Shown in pieces: positions 23,387-30,871 of a stretch of 34,079 bases of DNA. The notes beneath the pieces are model-generated. The model was given only the letters and a program-made list of their open reading frames with translations. It made no database searches and was not told where the DNA came from. How positions within the stretch are numbered: the stretch's first letter is position 1; every line of letters starts with the position of its first letter. The translations under genes were made by a program, and so were the position numbers. This DNA comes from an uncultured Caryophanales bacterium (GTDB lineage: Bacteria > Bacillota_I > Bacilli_A > RF39 > UBA660). Location: the NCBI GenBank assembly GCA_946412015.1, contig CAMKGA010000020.1, positions 1-34,079 on the forward strand, given 5' to 3'.

Positions 23387-24463
23387 ATGAAAAAAATAAT
23401 TTTTGGTTTGATGTTTGTAATATTACTTGCTGGATGTGGCAAGAATAGTAAAGATAGTATTTTAAAAGAATGGAGTAAAAAAGTTGATAGTTATGATAAT
23501 TATTTAATGCAAGGAACATTAGAAATATATAGAAATGAGGATTTATATACATATAAACTGGAATCAGCTTATATGAAAGAAGATAATTATAGAGTAAGTC
23601 TTACTAATAAAACTAATGGTCATGAACAAATTATTATTAGAAATAAAGATGGAGTTTATGTTGTAACACCATCACTTAATAAAAGTTTTAAATTTCAAAG
23701 TGAATGGCCATATAACAATTCACAGATATATCTATTACAACCAATAATAGCTGATTTAGAAAATGATGCAAAATTAAAATTTGAAGAAAAAAATAATAAT
23801 TATATTTTTGAATCAAAAGTTAATTATATAAATGATAAAAACTTAATAAAACAAAAAGTATATTTAACTAAAAATTTAATATTAAAAAAAGTAGAAGTAA
23901 TAGATGATAATAATAATAATATAATGGTATTAAAAGTAAATAAATTTAAAATAAATAATCATTTTGATGATAATTATTTTAAGGTAGTTGATAATTATTT
24001 AAAGAAAAACAATATAAAGAAAAATGAAAATACTAATAAAGATGAAAAAAAAAGTGAAATAAAAAATGATACAAATGATACAGATAATATAAATAATAAT
24101 AAAGAAGAAACAAATACAAAAACTACAAGTGCTAATGATGAGATATTGTATCCAATGTATGTTCCTTTAAACACTTATTTGAATACTCAGGATGTAATGA
24201 AACTTGATAATGGTAGTAGAACAATTTTAACATTCTCAGGTAATAGTCCGTTTACATTAATGCAATCACCTTTAAATAATGATAGTATTAATTTTTTAAA
24301 TGCTGATCCTGTTATGGTATTAGATAAAGTCGGAGCAGTAGGTAAAAATGAGGTGTCTTGGATTGATAATAATAAAGAGTATTATGTTACATCTGAAGTT
24401 TTATCTTCTAATGAATTAGTTAAAATAGCCGAATCAATGTCAGTTGCACAAATTGAAAAATAA
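23387..24463 (+). CDS. Lipoprotein with a GerS/LolA-like domain
   Basis: A 358-residue lipoprotein with lipobox LLAGC (Cys17). Residues about 25-200 form a beta-rich domain like the LolA/GerS family (YLMQGTLEIYRNEDLYTYKLE, YRVSLTNK, IIIRNKDGVYVVTPSLNKSFKF in pieces). A low-complexity Lys/Asn/Asp linker (about 205-250) follows, then a second domain (about 258-358) that may mimic a substrate-binding or DUF4367-type fold. GerS is a germination protein in clostridia, but related lipoproteins occur in non-spore-formers, so function is open. GAGGTGA precedes the ATG. Confidence 0.7.
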   Translation: MKKIIFGLMFVILLAGCGKNSKDSILKEWSKKVDSYDNYLMQGTLEIYRNEDLYTYKLESAYMKEDNYRVSLTNKTNGHEQIIIRNKDGVYVVTPSLNKSFKFQSEWPYNNSQIYLLQPIIADLENDAKLKFEEKNNNYIFESKVNYINDKNLIKQKVYLTKNLILKKVEVIDDNNNNIMVLKVNKFKINNHFDDNYFKVVDNYLKKNNIKKNENTNKDEKKSEIKNDTNDTDNINNNKEETNTKTTSANDEILYPMYVPLNTYLNTQDVMKLDNGSRTILTFSGNSPFTLMQSPLNNDSINFLNADPVMVLDKVGAVGKNEVSWIDNNKEYYVTSEVLSSNELVKIAESMSVAQIEK

Positions 24464-24465
24464 TA

Positions 24466-24494
24466 TTTAAAAATAATAGTTTATATGATATAAT
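24466..24494 (+). promoter_or_regulatory. Promoter of the 170-residue gene
   Basis: A weak -35 (TTTAAA), 17-nt spacer and TGA-TATAAT (24486-24494). Only 15 bases separate the -10 from the ATG, so the 5' leader would be about 9 bases. Confidence 0.5.
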
Positions 24495-24509
24495 AGCTTT
24501 GGTGATTGG

Positions 24510-25022
24510 ATGAGTAGAAATAATAAATATCAGGCGCCTTTAATCAATGATAATGAAGATACATTTAAATTTAAAAACTTAATTGCTTGGATTATAGTAA
24601 TCATAATAGTTCTAGTAGGTTTTTATTTTATTACTAATTATGTAATTGATCATAAACAAGATGATACACAGCAACAAGAGTCTGTAATTCAAACAGAAAA
24701 AATTATTTTTGGACAAATATTTGATAGAAAATATGATGAATATTACGTTTTAGCCTATAAGGATAATAGTAACTTAAAAGGTATATACATCAGATATATT
24801 AGTAAGTATAATAAAAAAGATAATCATTTAAATGTATTTATGATTAATATGGATGAGGCATTTAATCAAAAATTTATATCAGATAAAAGTAATATAGTTA
24901 ATGATATTAAACAATTAAAAATATCTGATGAAACTTTATTTAAGATTAAAGACGGTAAAATTGAAGATTATAAGAGTGGATCTACAGAAATTAATTCATA
25001 TTTAAAAGAAATTAGTGAATAA
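24510..25022 (+). CDS. Membrane-anchored protein, thioredoxin-fold-like without cysteines
   Basis: A 170-residue protein with a cytoplasmic tail (1-22), one membrane helix (about 24-46) and an outer domain (60-170). The pattern YYVLAYKDN, a central VFMINMD strand, ISDETLFKIKDGKIEDYKSG and a terminal helix is like a thioredoxin fold (the VPTL-KIKDGK region), but there is no CxxC and no cysteine at all, so redox activity is excluded. Function unknown. A similar anchored protein is encoded at 29883. Confidence 0.6.
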   Translation: MSRNNKYQAPLINDNEDTFKFKNLIAWIIVIIIVLVGFYFITNYVIDHKQDDTQQQESVIQTEKIIFGQIFDRKYDEYYVLAYKDNSNLKGIYIRYISKYNKKDNHLNVFMINMDEAFNQKFISDKSNIVNDIKQLKISDETLFKIKDGKIEDYKSGSTEINSYLKEISE

Positions 25023-25037
25023 ACACTAATTTTTTTG
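25011..25037 (+). terminator. Terminator after the 170-residue gene
   Basis: ATTAGTG (25011-25017) pairs with CACTAAT (25024-25030), followed by a T-run; the stop codon is in the loop. Confidence 0.75.
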
Positions 25038-25060
25038 TTTATATTAAAAATGGTGATAAT

Positions 25061-25579
25061 ATGCATATTATAATATTGTGTATAGAAATTTTTTTGGCAA
25101 GAATAATAGATGTTTCACTAGGTACAATTAGAACAATTATTGTTGTAAAAGGAAAGAATTTAATAGGAAGTATATTAGGCTTTATTGAGGTTGCAGTATG
25201 GTTTTTAGTAGTTGAACAAGCTTTATCTACAAGTAATTCTAATATTTTTATAGTTATATCTTATGCACTTGGTTTTGCAACTGGAACATATATTGGTGGG
25301 ATTATTTCTAAAAAATTTATAAATACTAAGTATGAAGTTCAAATAATAACAGATTATAATGTTCAAAAATTAGTAGATTATATAAGAGATTCTTCTATGG
25401 CAGTATCTATTTTAAAATTAGAAGGAAAAAATAAAAACAAGTATCTTTTGTTTGTCGAAATAGATAGTAAACACTATAATAATTTATATAAAATAATTAA
25501 ATCAGTAGACAAAGATGCATTTATAATTGTTAATGAAACGATGTTTGTACATAATGGATACTTTGGAGAGAATAAATAG
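25061..25579 (+). CDS. UPF0316 / DUF2179 membrane protein
   Basis: A 172-residue protein with three membrane segments (about 3-22, 33-53 and 60-80) in a DUF5698 part, followed by a cytoplasmic DUF2179 domain (about 90-172). Signatures are RIIDVSLGTIRTI, GFIEVAVWFLVVEQ and GFATGTYIGG. The family is widespread in Bacillota; DUF2179 resembles small ligand-binding domains, but the role is not established. GGTGAT precedes the ATG. It is followed closely by the DUF368 gene. Confidence 0.88.
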   Translation: MHIIILCIEIFLARIIDVSLGTIRTIIVVKGKNLIGSILGFIEVAVWFLVVEQALSTSNSNIFIVISYALGFATGTYIGGIISKKFINTKYEVQIITDYNVQKLVDYIRDSSMAVSILKLEGKNKNKYLLFVEIDSKHYNNLYKIIKSVDKDAFIIVNETMFVHNGYFGENK

Positions 25580-25591
25580 ATTTAAATTTAA

Positions 25592-25597
25592 TATAAT
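25592..25597 (+). promoter_or_regulatory. TATAAT box immediately before the DUF368 start
   Basis: TATAAT ends 5 bases before the ATG at 25603, and no ribosome site is present. If used, transcription would start at about the start codon and give a leaderless mRNA. In DNA this AT-rich it may be chance. Confidence 0.3.
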
Positions 25598-25602
25598 TTA
25601 TT

Positions 25603-26379
25603 ATGAAGGATATATTAAGAGGAATTATAGTAGGATTAGGTAAAGTGATTCCAGGTGTAAGTGGAAGTATATTAGCAATTGGCCTTGGTATATACGAAAG
25701 ATGCATTAATTCATTTTTTAATATTACAAAAGACATAAATAATATTATATTTTTATTGAAAATATTAATTGGAATATTAATATCAATAATATTTGGTAGT
25801 CAGTTATTATATTATTTTTTTAATAACTATTTTTCATATATTATATTTATATTTATTGGCCTTATTCTAGGAAGTATAAAAGATATAAGAGTTTTATCAA
25901 AAAAAAAATATTGGTATATATCATTTATTAGTTTTGTTCTTTTGTATTCATTTAGCAAAATAAATTTTAATATTCATATTAGTAATAATATATTTTTTCT
26001 ATACTTTTTGAGTGGCTTTATAGAATCCGTTTCATCAATAATACCAGGTGTAAGTGGTACTGCATTACTTATGTCAATTAAAATGTATGATAAAGTATTA
26101 TATATTTTTTCACATATTTACACCTTTTATAATAATTTAAAAGTTATATTACCTTTTTCTTTAGGAATTGTTATAGGACTTATTGTGTCAATTAAATTAG
26201 TAGGTATTATAATAAAAAAATATAAATATCAAGCAAATAATGCTATTTTAGGTATTACTTATAGTACCATTATAATTATGATAGAAAGTGTTAATATAAA
26301 TTTTAAAATGATACCAATATATATATTGTTTTTAATGTTAGGATATATATTAATAAAAAAAGTAAATCAATTTTTTTGA
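25603..26379 (+). CDS. popT: DUF368 undecaprenyl-phosphate translocase (PopT family)
   Basis: A 258-residue polytopic membrane protein. DUF368 proteins were shown to flip undecaprenyl phosphate back to the cytoplasmic face for reuse in wall synthesis. Two internal copies of the family motif are visible: VIPGVSGSILAIGLGIYER near the N-terminus and IIPGVSGTALLMSIKMYDK near residue 148, the inverted-repeat pattern of the family. About eight membrane segments are visible. No ribosome site precedes the ATG, yet the protein starts exactly where family members do. Confidence 0.88.
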   Translation: MKDILRGIIVGLGKVIPGVSGSILAIGLGIYERCINSFFNITKDINNIIFLLKILIGILISIIFGSQLLYYFFNNYFSYIIFIFIGLILGSIKDIRVLSKKKYWYISFISFVLLYSFSKINFNIHISNNIFFLYFLSGFIESVSSIIPGVSGTALLMSIKMYDKVLYIFSHIYTFYNNLKVILPFSLGIVIGLIVSIKLVGIIIKKYKYQANNAILGITYSTIIIMIESVNINFKMIPIYILFLMLGYILIKKVNQFF

Positions 26380-26384
26380 TTTAC
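26355..26384 (-). terminator. Terminator of the licD operon
   Basis: On the minus strand GTAAATCA (26384-26377) pairs with TGATTTAC (26369-26362) across seven A residues, followed by seven T residues. It overlaps the stop codons of two convergent genes. Confidence 0.75.
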
Positions 26385-26519
26385 TGCTATTAAAAAACAT
26401 AATCCAATTATTATAAAACCAATACCCATTAGATTAAAACTATGGTCATTTAATATTAAAAGAGAAGCAACTATAAAAATTATTCCAATAAAAATCCAAA
26501 AAGTAATATTATTTTTCAT
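26367..26519 (-). CDS. 50-residue membrane protein overlapping licD
   Basis: A small reading frame beginning MKNNITFWIFIG and ending FLIAVNQKN with two hydrophobic segments (about 6-23 and 30-46) separated by LNDHSFN. AAGGAG lies 9 bases upstream of its ATG, inside the 3' end of licD, and the ATG overlaps the last codons of licD by 11 bases. A terminator follows directly. Hydrophobic hairpin architecture plus a consensus ribosome site make it a real gene. Function unknown. Confidence 0.75.
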   Translation of the reverse strand: MKNNITFWIFIGIIFIVASLLILNDHSFNLMGIGFIIIGLCFLIAVNQKN

Positions 26520-27387
26520 TTAAAAAATCTCCTTCTAAATTAATATCTACAGTATGTTTTGGTTTTCTTTTTTCAACAGGTAAAGTTTCTTCCCATTCTT
26601 TTCCATTCCATTTTTTTAAGCAATTATCTCCGTACCATTCTTTTAATACTTTTTCAATATTATTATAAGAATAAAACATTCTGCCTTCAAATTCATATTT
26701 TTTAAAGGGATATACATCTTCTTTTAGAAAAACAGGTTCTTTTAAAAACTTTTCCCAAGGTATTGCAATTGTTTGAGATGTATACTTGCTATTTTTATTT
26801 TTTTCTCCATACTTAATAGCAATTCTTTCTACTAGTTTTTTGAGTAATGTAGTTGGTATATGTAAATTATCTAAAAGTACCATTATTGGCATTAATAATT
26901 TCACATATGTTCTATATAATTCATCTATAAACTTATTATCAGCAATATTATCATATACTACAACATCAACAAATATACCATCTCCACTTTTACATCTGTT
27001 TTTAAGTAAAAAGTTTTTTTCTTTTATACAAGTTCCCTTTTTTCTTACTTTCATATTTGGGATTAAAACATTATATCTTTTATCAGTTTGGAAGCATTGA
27101 AAATAGAATTTATCATCTAAGTCCTTTTCCATAGCTTTTATAAACTTTTTATAATCTTTTCTTTTTATACATATATCCATATCATCGTCCCATGGAATAA
27201 AACCTTTATAGTTTACAATTCCTAGTGCTGATCCTGCAATGAGCGCATATTCAATATTATTCTTTTCACATACCTGGTGAATTGCATCCATAATGGATAA
27301 TACTTCAAGTTGTAATTTTCTAACAGGTATTTTTTTATTGTTTTTCATGGTTATATAATATTCTTTATCTTTTTTTATACAGTCCAT
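26509..27387 (-). CDS. licD: LicD-family phosphotransferase
   Basis: A 292-residue enzyme of the LicD/nucleotidyltransferase-fold family that moves phosphocholine or a related phospho-alcohol from a CDP donor to surface glycans such as teichoic acids. Signatures are the Gly-Ser block IAGSALGIVNYKGFIPWDDD with the metal-binding Asp-Asp-Asp-Met-Asp, and a C-terminal YPFKKYEFEGRMF segment followed by a Trp-Tyr-Gly motif, all standard for LicD. No choline uptake or kinase genes are adjacent, so the donor is unknown. GGAAGTGA precedes the ATG. Confidence 0.88.
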   Translation of the reverse strand: MDCIKKDKEYYITMKNNKKIPVRKLQLEVLSIMDAIHQVCEKNNIEYALIAGSALGIVNYKGFIPWDDDMDICIKRKDYKKFIKAMEKDLDDKFYFQCFQTDKRYNVLIPNMKVRKKGTCIKEKNFLLKNRCKSGDGIFVDVVVYDNIADNKFIDELYRTYVKLLMPIMVLLDNLHIPTTLLKKLVERIAIKYGEKNKNSKYTSQTIAIPWEKFLKEPVFLKEDVYPFKKYEFEGRMFYSYNNIEKVLKEWYGDNCLKKWNGKEWEETLPVEKRKPKHTVDINLEGDFLNEK

Positions 27388-27405
27388 ATATTCACTTCCA
27401 TTATT

Positions 27406-27434
27406 ATTTTACAAAAAAAAAAGAAAATAATCAA
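27406..27434 (-). promoter_or_regulatory. licD promoter
   Basis: Minus strand TTGATT (27434-27429), 17-nt spacer, TAAAAT (27411-27406). Confidence 0.55.
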
Positions 27435-27503
27435 TTGGGTTATTAAAATACACTAAATGTAACAATTTGAATATTTTATATTAGGGAATAGGAGGTTATA
27501 TAT

Positions 27504-27950
27504 ATGAACTGTAATAATGATGATAAAAACAATAGTTGCTGCATATCAGAAATTTTATCTGTGATAAATATTCTTCAAAAAAATGCTGATTGTAATGATT
27601 CATGCTTAGAAACATGCGATAGAGGTTTTTTAGGATGTGGCACAAGCACTCTAAATTGTAATACTAGGCCAGTAGTTTTGTATACTGCATTTGGAAATGG
27701 AACACCTTGGACTATGCCAACAACAAGAGAAAATGTTGTATGTGGAGAAGAAGGAGTAACTTGTTCAAACGTGTTTAGAGTAGAAAAAATAGACGGATGT
27801 TGTGCTACTTTTAGAGTTCTTGCAGACAATACAGATCCTACTACTAGTGCTACAATACCTTATGTTGCAACAAATTCATTTTTTACAATGGATTTAAAAT
27901 GTTGTTGTGCACTTAGATGTTTGCCAGATACATTTGTAGAATGTATATAA
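27504..27950 (+). CDS. CotY/CotZ-like cysteine-rich spore-coat-type protein
   Basis: A 148-residue soluble protein with about 17 cysteines in clusters (SCCISEI near the N-terminus, CLETCDRGFLGC, VVCGEEGVTC, GCCATFRVL, KCCCALRCL). The N-terminal CC-EI-SVI pattern, the central VVLYTAFGNG-PW block and the GCCATFRVL / TNSFFTMDLKCCCA end match the CotY/CotZ outer-coat family of Bacillus, which build disulfide-linked crusts. AGGAGG lies 7 bases from the ATG. No other coat morphogenesis gene is certain in the window. It could instead be a related structural protein in a non-spore-former. Confidence 0.75.
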   Translation: MNCNNDDKNNSCCISEILSVINILQKNADCNDSCLETCDRGFLGCGTSTLNCNTRPVVLYTAFGNGTPWTMPTTRENVVCGEEGVTCSNVFRVEKIDGCCATFRVLADNTDPTTSATIPYVATNSFFTMDLKCCCALRCLPDTFVECI

Positions 27951-27951
27951 A

Positions 27952-27978
27952 AAAGAAACATAATTATTTAGTTTCTTT
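27952..27978. terminator. Bidirectional terminator between the CotZ-like gene and its convergent neighbour
   Basis: AAAGAAAC (27952-27959) and GTTTCTTT (27971-27978) pair, with A and T flanks. Confidence 0.65.
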
Positions 27979-28302
27979 AATATCTATTATATCTTTAATA
28001 GGTATTTTTTTATTGTCAAAAGTTATTATATATTCCTTGTTTCTACCAATTATTCTAGTGTTAATAGTACTATTTGATGTTTTTATATCTACTTTTGCCT
28101 TATAAATATAATTAGAAGATTTAAATATATCGTTTATTTTTTTTTCAATATTACTATTATTAACTATTTCTTCATAATCATTTTTTTCATTTTTATTAAT
28201 AACTACATTGTCATTTTTACTTAAACTATAATATATAGATTCATTATTTTTTAATTCTTTATTAATAGTATTTTGAAATACTTTAGGTAGATTTTTTTTC
28301 AT
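27964..28302 (-). CDS. Hypothetical soluble protein, 112 residues
   Basis: A Lys/Asn/Ile-rich protein without signal, membrane segment or cysteine; the first half is polar and helical, the second half (KAKVDIKTSNSTINTRIIG, then EYIITFDNKKIPIKDI) looks beta-rich. I use the ATG at 28302 behind GAGAGGGA; the frame is open further upstream to 28350 but without a ribosome site. Unrecognised. It sits between the CotZ-like and LysM genes on the opposite strand. Confidence 0.55.
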   Translation of the reverse strand: MKKNLPKVFQNTINKELKNNESIYYSLSKNDNVVINKNEKNDYEEIVNNSNIEKKINDIFKSSNYIYKAKVDIKTSNSTINTRIIGRNKEYIITFDNKKIPIKDIIDIKETK

Positions 28303-28348
28303 ATATCCCTCTCTCATAATAAATATATGAAAAAATAATTTATTTATC

Positions 28349-28375
28349 ACAAAAAATAAAATCTATCATAATTTA
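28349..28375 (+). promoter_or_regulatory. Possible SigK-type promoter of the LysM gene
   Basis: AC (28349-28350), 16 nt, then CATAATTTA, which fits the mother-cell sigma K pattern AC-N16-CATANNNTA. The match is short and the DNA AT-rich, so this is weak evidence. Confidence 0.25.
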
Positions 28376-28390
28376 TATTAGGTGATAAAA

Positions 28391-28840
28391 ATGTATAGTG
28401 TTTATAAGATAATGTTTGGTGATACATTAGATACTATTGCAAATAAAACAAATACTACGGTAGATGAACTTATGAATATTAATAGTAATATTGATATGAA
28501 TGTAGATTCATATATTGTAGTTCCTGCAAATTCTAATGATTCATTTTTTACATATATTGTAAAATCAGGTGATAATTTATACCAAATTGCTAGAGAATAT
28601 AATATTAGTGCGCAAGATTTGGCAAGTATAAATGGTATTAAAATCGATGATTATTTATATCCAAATCAACAAATAATGGTACCTACAGATGGAACAAATA
28701 TTTACGTTACAAAAGAGGGTGATACCTTAGATTTTGTTCTTGATAGTTTTAATACTAATTATGATACTATTAAAAGACAGAATAAAAAAATATATCTTAT
28801 GCCTGACCAACTGATAATATTTAAAGAAGAAAATTTTTAA
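28391..28840 (+). CDS. Protein of three LysM modules without a signal peptide
   Basis: A 149-residue protein made of three LysM-type modules (about 2-47, 52-97 and 102-145): YKIMFGDTLDTIANKT, YIVKSGDNLYQIAREYN and YVTKEGDTLDFVLDSFN start the three. LysM domains bind N-acetylglucosamine chains. There is no signal peptide or anchor, as in spore-coat proteins such as SafA and SpoVID, which reach peptidoglycan from the mother cell. AGGTGAT precedes the ATG at 28391; a GTG at 28382 is inside this site. Confidence 0.85.
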   Translation: MYSVYKIMFGDTLDTIANKTNTTVDELMNINSNIDMNVDSYIVVPANSNDSFFTYIVKSGDNLYQIAREYNISAQDLASINGIKIDDYLYPNQQIMVPTDGTNIYVTKEGDTLDFVLDSFNTNYDTIKRQNKKIYLMPDQLIIFKEENF

Positions 28841-28860
28841 TACTTCTTTTCTTTTTTTTT
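28823..28860 (+). terminator. Terminator after the LysM gene
   Basis: AAAGAAG (28823-28829) inside the 3' end pairs with CTTCTTT (28843-28849), followed by T-rich sequence with one C. Confidence 0.6.
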
Positions 28861-28869
28861 TAATTGTTA

Positions 28870-28875
28870 TATAAT
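28870..28875 (+). promoter_or_regulatory. -10 box of the single-AAA+ gene
   Basis: TATAAT with a predicted start near 28882, after the ATG at 28880; this favours the ATG at 28898 behind GGAGG as the true start. Confidence 0.4.
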
Positions 28876-28897
28876 TATTATGGAGGCAAGTCATAAA

Positions 28898-29860
28898 ATG
28901 AATAATATGGATTTTAGTGGAATTAGTATTCTTGAAAGTTATGGAGAAAATTTAACTTTAAAAGAATATATAACAGACCCAGCGATTGCTAGAGATGATG
29001 AAATAAAAAAATTGATTATAGTTTTATTAACTCCTGAAAAATCAGGGTTATTAGTTGGTAAAGCAGGAATTGGTAAAACTGCTATTGTTGAAGGTTTAGC
29101 ATATAGAATTAAAAATAATATGGTTCCTAATGCTTTAATGGGATATAATGTTGTTAAAATTAATTCTTCTTCGTTAGTTGGAAAAATAAATTATGGAGGT
29201 AAAGAAGAATTAATAATTTCTGTATTAGTTAATGAGTTAAAGAAGGTATCTAAGTTAATATTGTTTATTGATGAGGTACATACATTAATAGGTGCAAAAA
29301 CAGATAATCCAATGGATTTAGCCAATATATTAAAACCGGTTATTGATAGAGGAGATGTTAAATTAATAGGTGCAACAACAGATATTGAATATAATACATA
29401 TGTTGTAAGGGATAGAGCTTTTTTAAGAAGATTTGATAGAATAGATGTTCAAGAACCTGATGAAAATACAGTTGTTAAAATATTAATGGGAAGTCTTCCA
29501 AAAATTGAAAGTAAAACTGGTATAAAATTTAAATATAATGATTACATTATAGGTATGTTATTGCACAGTATAGTTGAAGCTACAAATCCATACAAAAGAG
29601 TTTATGGACTAGGAGCAATGTATCCAGATATTTGTTTTTCTGTACTAACGGCTGCATTTTCTAATGCATTATATGAGAATAAAACATCTGTTGATTTACT
29701 TGATGTATATAATGCGATTAAAAATAGTAAACGTATTTATCCAGATGCTATTGTTAAAGAGCTTACTAAATTTAGGGAAAAGTATAGTGATTTATGTTTA
29801 ACAGAAGGCATAGTTTTACCTATTGTAAAATTAGAAGATGTAAAAGAACCAGAAGATTAA
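28898..29860 (+). CDS. Stand-alone ClpA/ClpB NBD1-type AAA+ ATPase
   Basis: A 320-residue protein equal to a single Clp NBD1 module with no N-domain, M-domain, second ATPase or ClpP-binding loop visible. It has DPAIARDDEIKKL, Walker A GKAGIGKT (54-61), pore-loop region LVGKINYGGKEE (aromatic kept, Arg of the usual RGEFEER changed), Walker B ILFIDEVH (121-128), sensor GATT (158-161) and arginine fingers LRRFDRI. The C-terminus (about 215-320) is a helical lid with KRVYGLGAMYPD where Clp proteins have the [10 protein letters not shown] block. It may act as a remodelling ATPase on a specific client. It is likely translated with the gene at 29883. Confidence 0.8.
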   Translation: MNNMDFSGISILESYGENLTLKEYITDPAIARDDEIKKLIIVLLTPEKSGLLVGKAGIGKTAIVEGLAYRIKNNMVPNALMGYNVVKINSSSLVGKINYGGKEELIISVLVNELKKVSKLILFIDEVHTLIGAKTDNPMDLANILKPVIDRGDVKLIGATTDIEYNTYVVRDRAFLRRFDRIDVQEPDENTVVKILMGSLPKIESKTGIKFKYNDYIIGMLLHSIVEATNPYKRVYGLGAMYPDICFSVLTAAFSNALYENKTSVDLLDVYNAIKNSKRIYPDAIVKELTKFREKYSDLCLTEGIVLPIVKLEDVKEPED

Positions 29861-29882
29861 TTTAATGAATAAGGGAGGTACA

Positions 29883-30350
29883 ATGAAGAAAATACCTGTA
29901 AAAAATTATTTTATTTTAGTTGGAATGATTGTTATTGTAGTAATTGTAACTTTCTTTCTTGCAAAGTTTTATAACAACATGTTAAAACCAACTAGTGATT
30001 TTTATAAATATGCTAAGCATATAAGTAGTAGAGAACTTTTTGATTATTTACAAGAAAATTCATCGACTATTATTTACATTTCAGATAAATATAATACTGT
30101 AATAGAAGATCAGGAAAAAGTTTTTAAAGAAAAAATAGTTGAACATAATTTATATAATAATTTAATTTATATAGATAAAAATGGACTTACAGAAGATTTC
30201 TACAAGCAATTTAATAAAAAGTATAATACACATATAAATGAATATAATTTACCAGTAATCATTATCTTAGATGATTCTGTAGTAAAAAATGCATATTATA
30301 GTTTATCTGTTGAAACAGTTGAAGGGATAAATTTTGGTGATATTAGATGA
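29883..30350 (+). CDS. Membrane-anchored protein, thioredoxin-fold-like without a CxxC
   Basis: A 155-residue protein with one N-terminal membrane helix (about 9-30) and an outer domain with strand-helix pattern TIIYISDKYN, NLIYIDKNGL and LPVIIILDDSVVKNAYYS. The LPVIIILDD segment resembles the cis-proline strand of thioredoxins, but no cysteine is present. GGGAGG precedes the ATG at 29883. Its stop overlaps the trmL start (ATGA). Function unknown. Confidence 0.6.
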   Translation: MKKIPVKNYFILVGMIVIVVIVTFFLAKFYNNMLKPTSDFYKYAKHISSRELFDYLQENSSTIIYISDKYNTVIEDQEKVFKEKIVEHNLYNNLIYIDKNGLTEDFYKQFNKKYNTHINEYNLPVIIILDDSVVKNAYYSLSVETVEGINFGDIR

Positions 30351-30853
30351 TTAATATTGTTTTATATCAGCCGGAAATTCCACAAAATACGGGAAACATT
30401 ATGCGAACTTGTGCAGGGACTGGTGTTAAATTGCATTTGATTAAACCTTTAGGTTTTTCTCTAGATTCTAAATATGTGAAAAGAAGTGGAGTAAATTATA
30501 TTCCAAAATGTGAATATTATGTGTATGAAAATTATAAAGAATTTTTAGAAAAAAATCATGGAGAATTTTATTATTTAAGTAGATATGGAACAAAGACTCA
30601 CAGTGATTTTGATTATAGTGATAAAAAATCTAATATTTATTTAATATTTGGACGTGAAAGTACTGGGATTCCAAAAGAAATATTAAAAGAAAATATAGAT
30701 AGATGTCTTCGGATTCCAATTAACTCTAATATAAGAGCACTTAATTTATCTAATTGTGTTGCGATTATGATATATGAAGTTTTAAGACAACAAAATTATC
30801 CTGATTTAATTTCGTATGATCCTTTTAAAGGGGAACATTATATAGAAGAATAA
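30347..30853 (+). CDS. trmL: tRNA (cytidine/uridine(34)-2'-O)-methyltransferase
   Basis: A 168-residue SPOUT-family enzyme that uses S-adenosylmethionine to methylate the ribose of the wobble base in certain leucine tRNAs. Signatures are VLYQPEIPQNTGNIMRTCAG at the start, HLIKPLGFSLD, YLIFGRESTGIP (knot loop) and CLRIPINSNIRALNLSNCVAI. The length fits TrmL. Start and upstream stop overlap as ATGA, so it is translationally coupled. Confidence 0.95.
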   Translation: MINIVLYQPEIPQNTGNIMRTCAGTGVKLHLIKPLGFSLDSKYVKRSGVNYIPKCEYYVYENYKEFLEKNHGEFYYLSRYGTKTHSDFDYSDKKSNIYLIFGRESTGIPKEILKENIDRCLRIPINSNIRALNLSNCVAIMIYEVLRQQNYPDLISYDPFKGEHYIEE

Positions 30854-30871
30854 ATAAAAAAGAGGTGGCTA

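Noticed and set aside
28898-29860. Frameshifted remnant of a full Clp ATPase
   Set aside because: The sequence after the lid helix holds no NBD2 motif in any frame and the next gene follows with its own ribosome site, so it appears to be a complete single-module protein.
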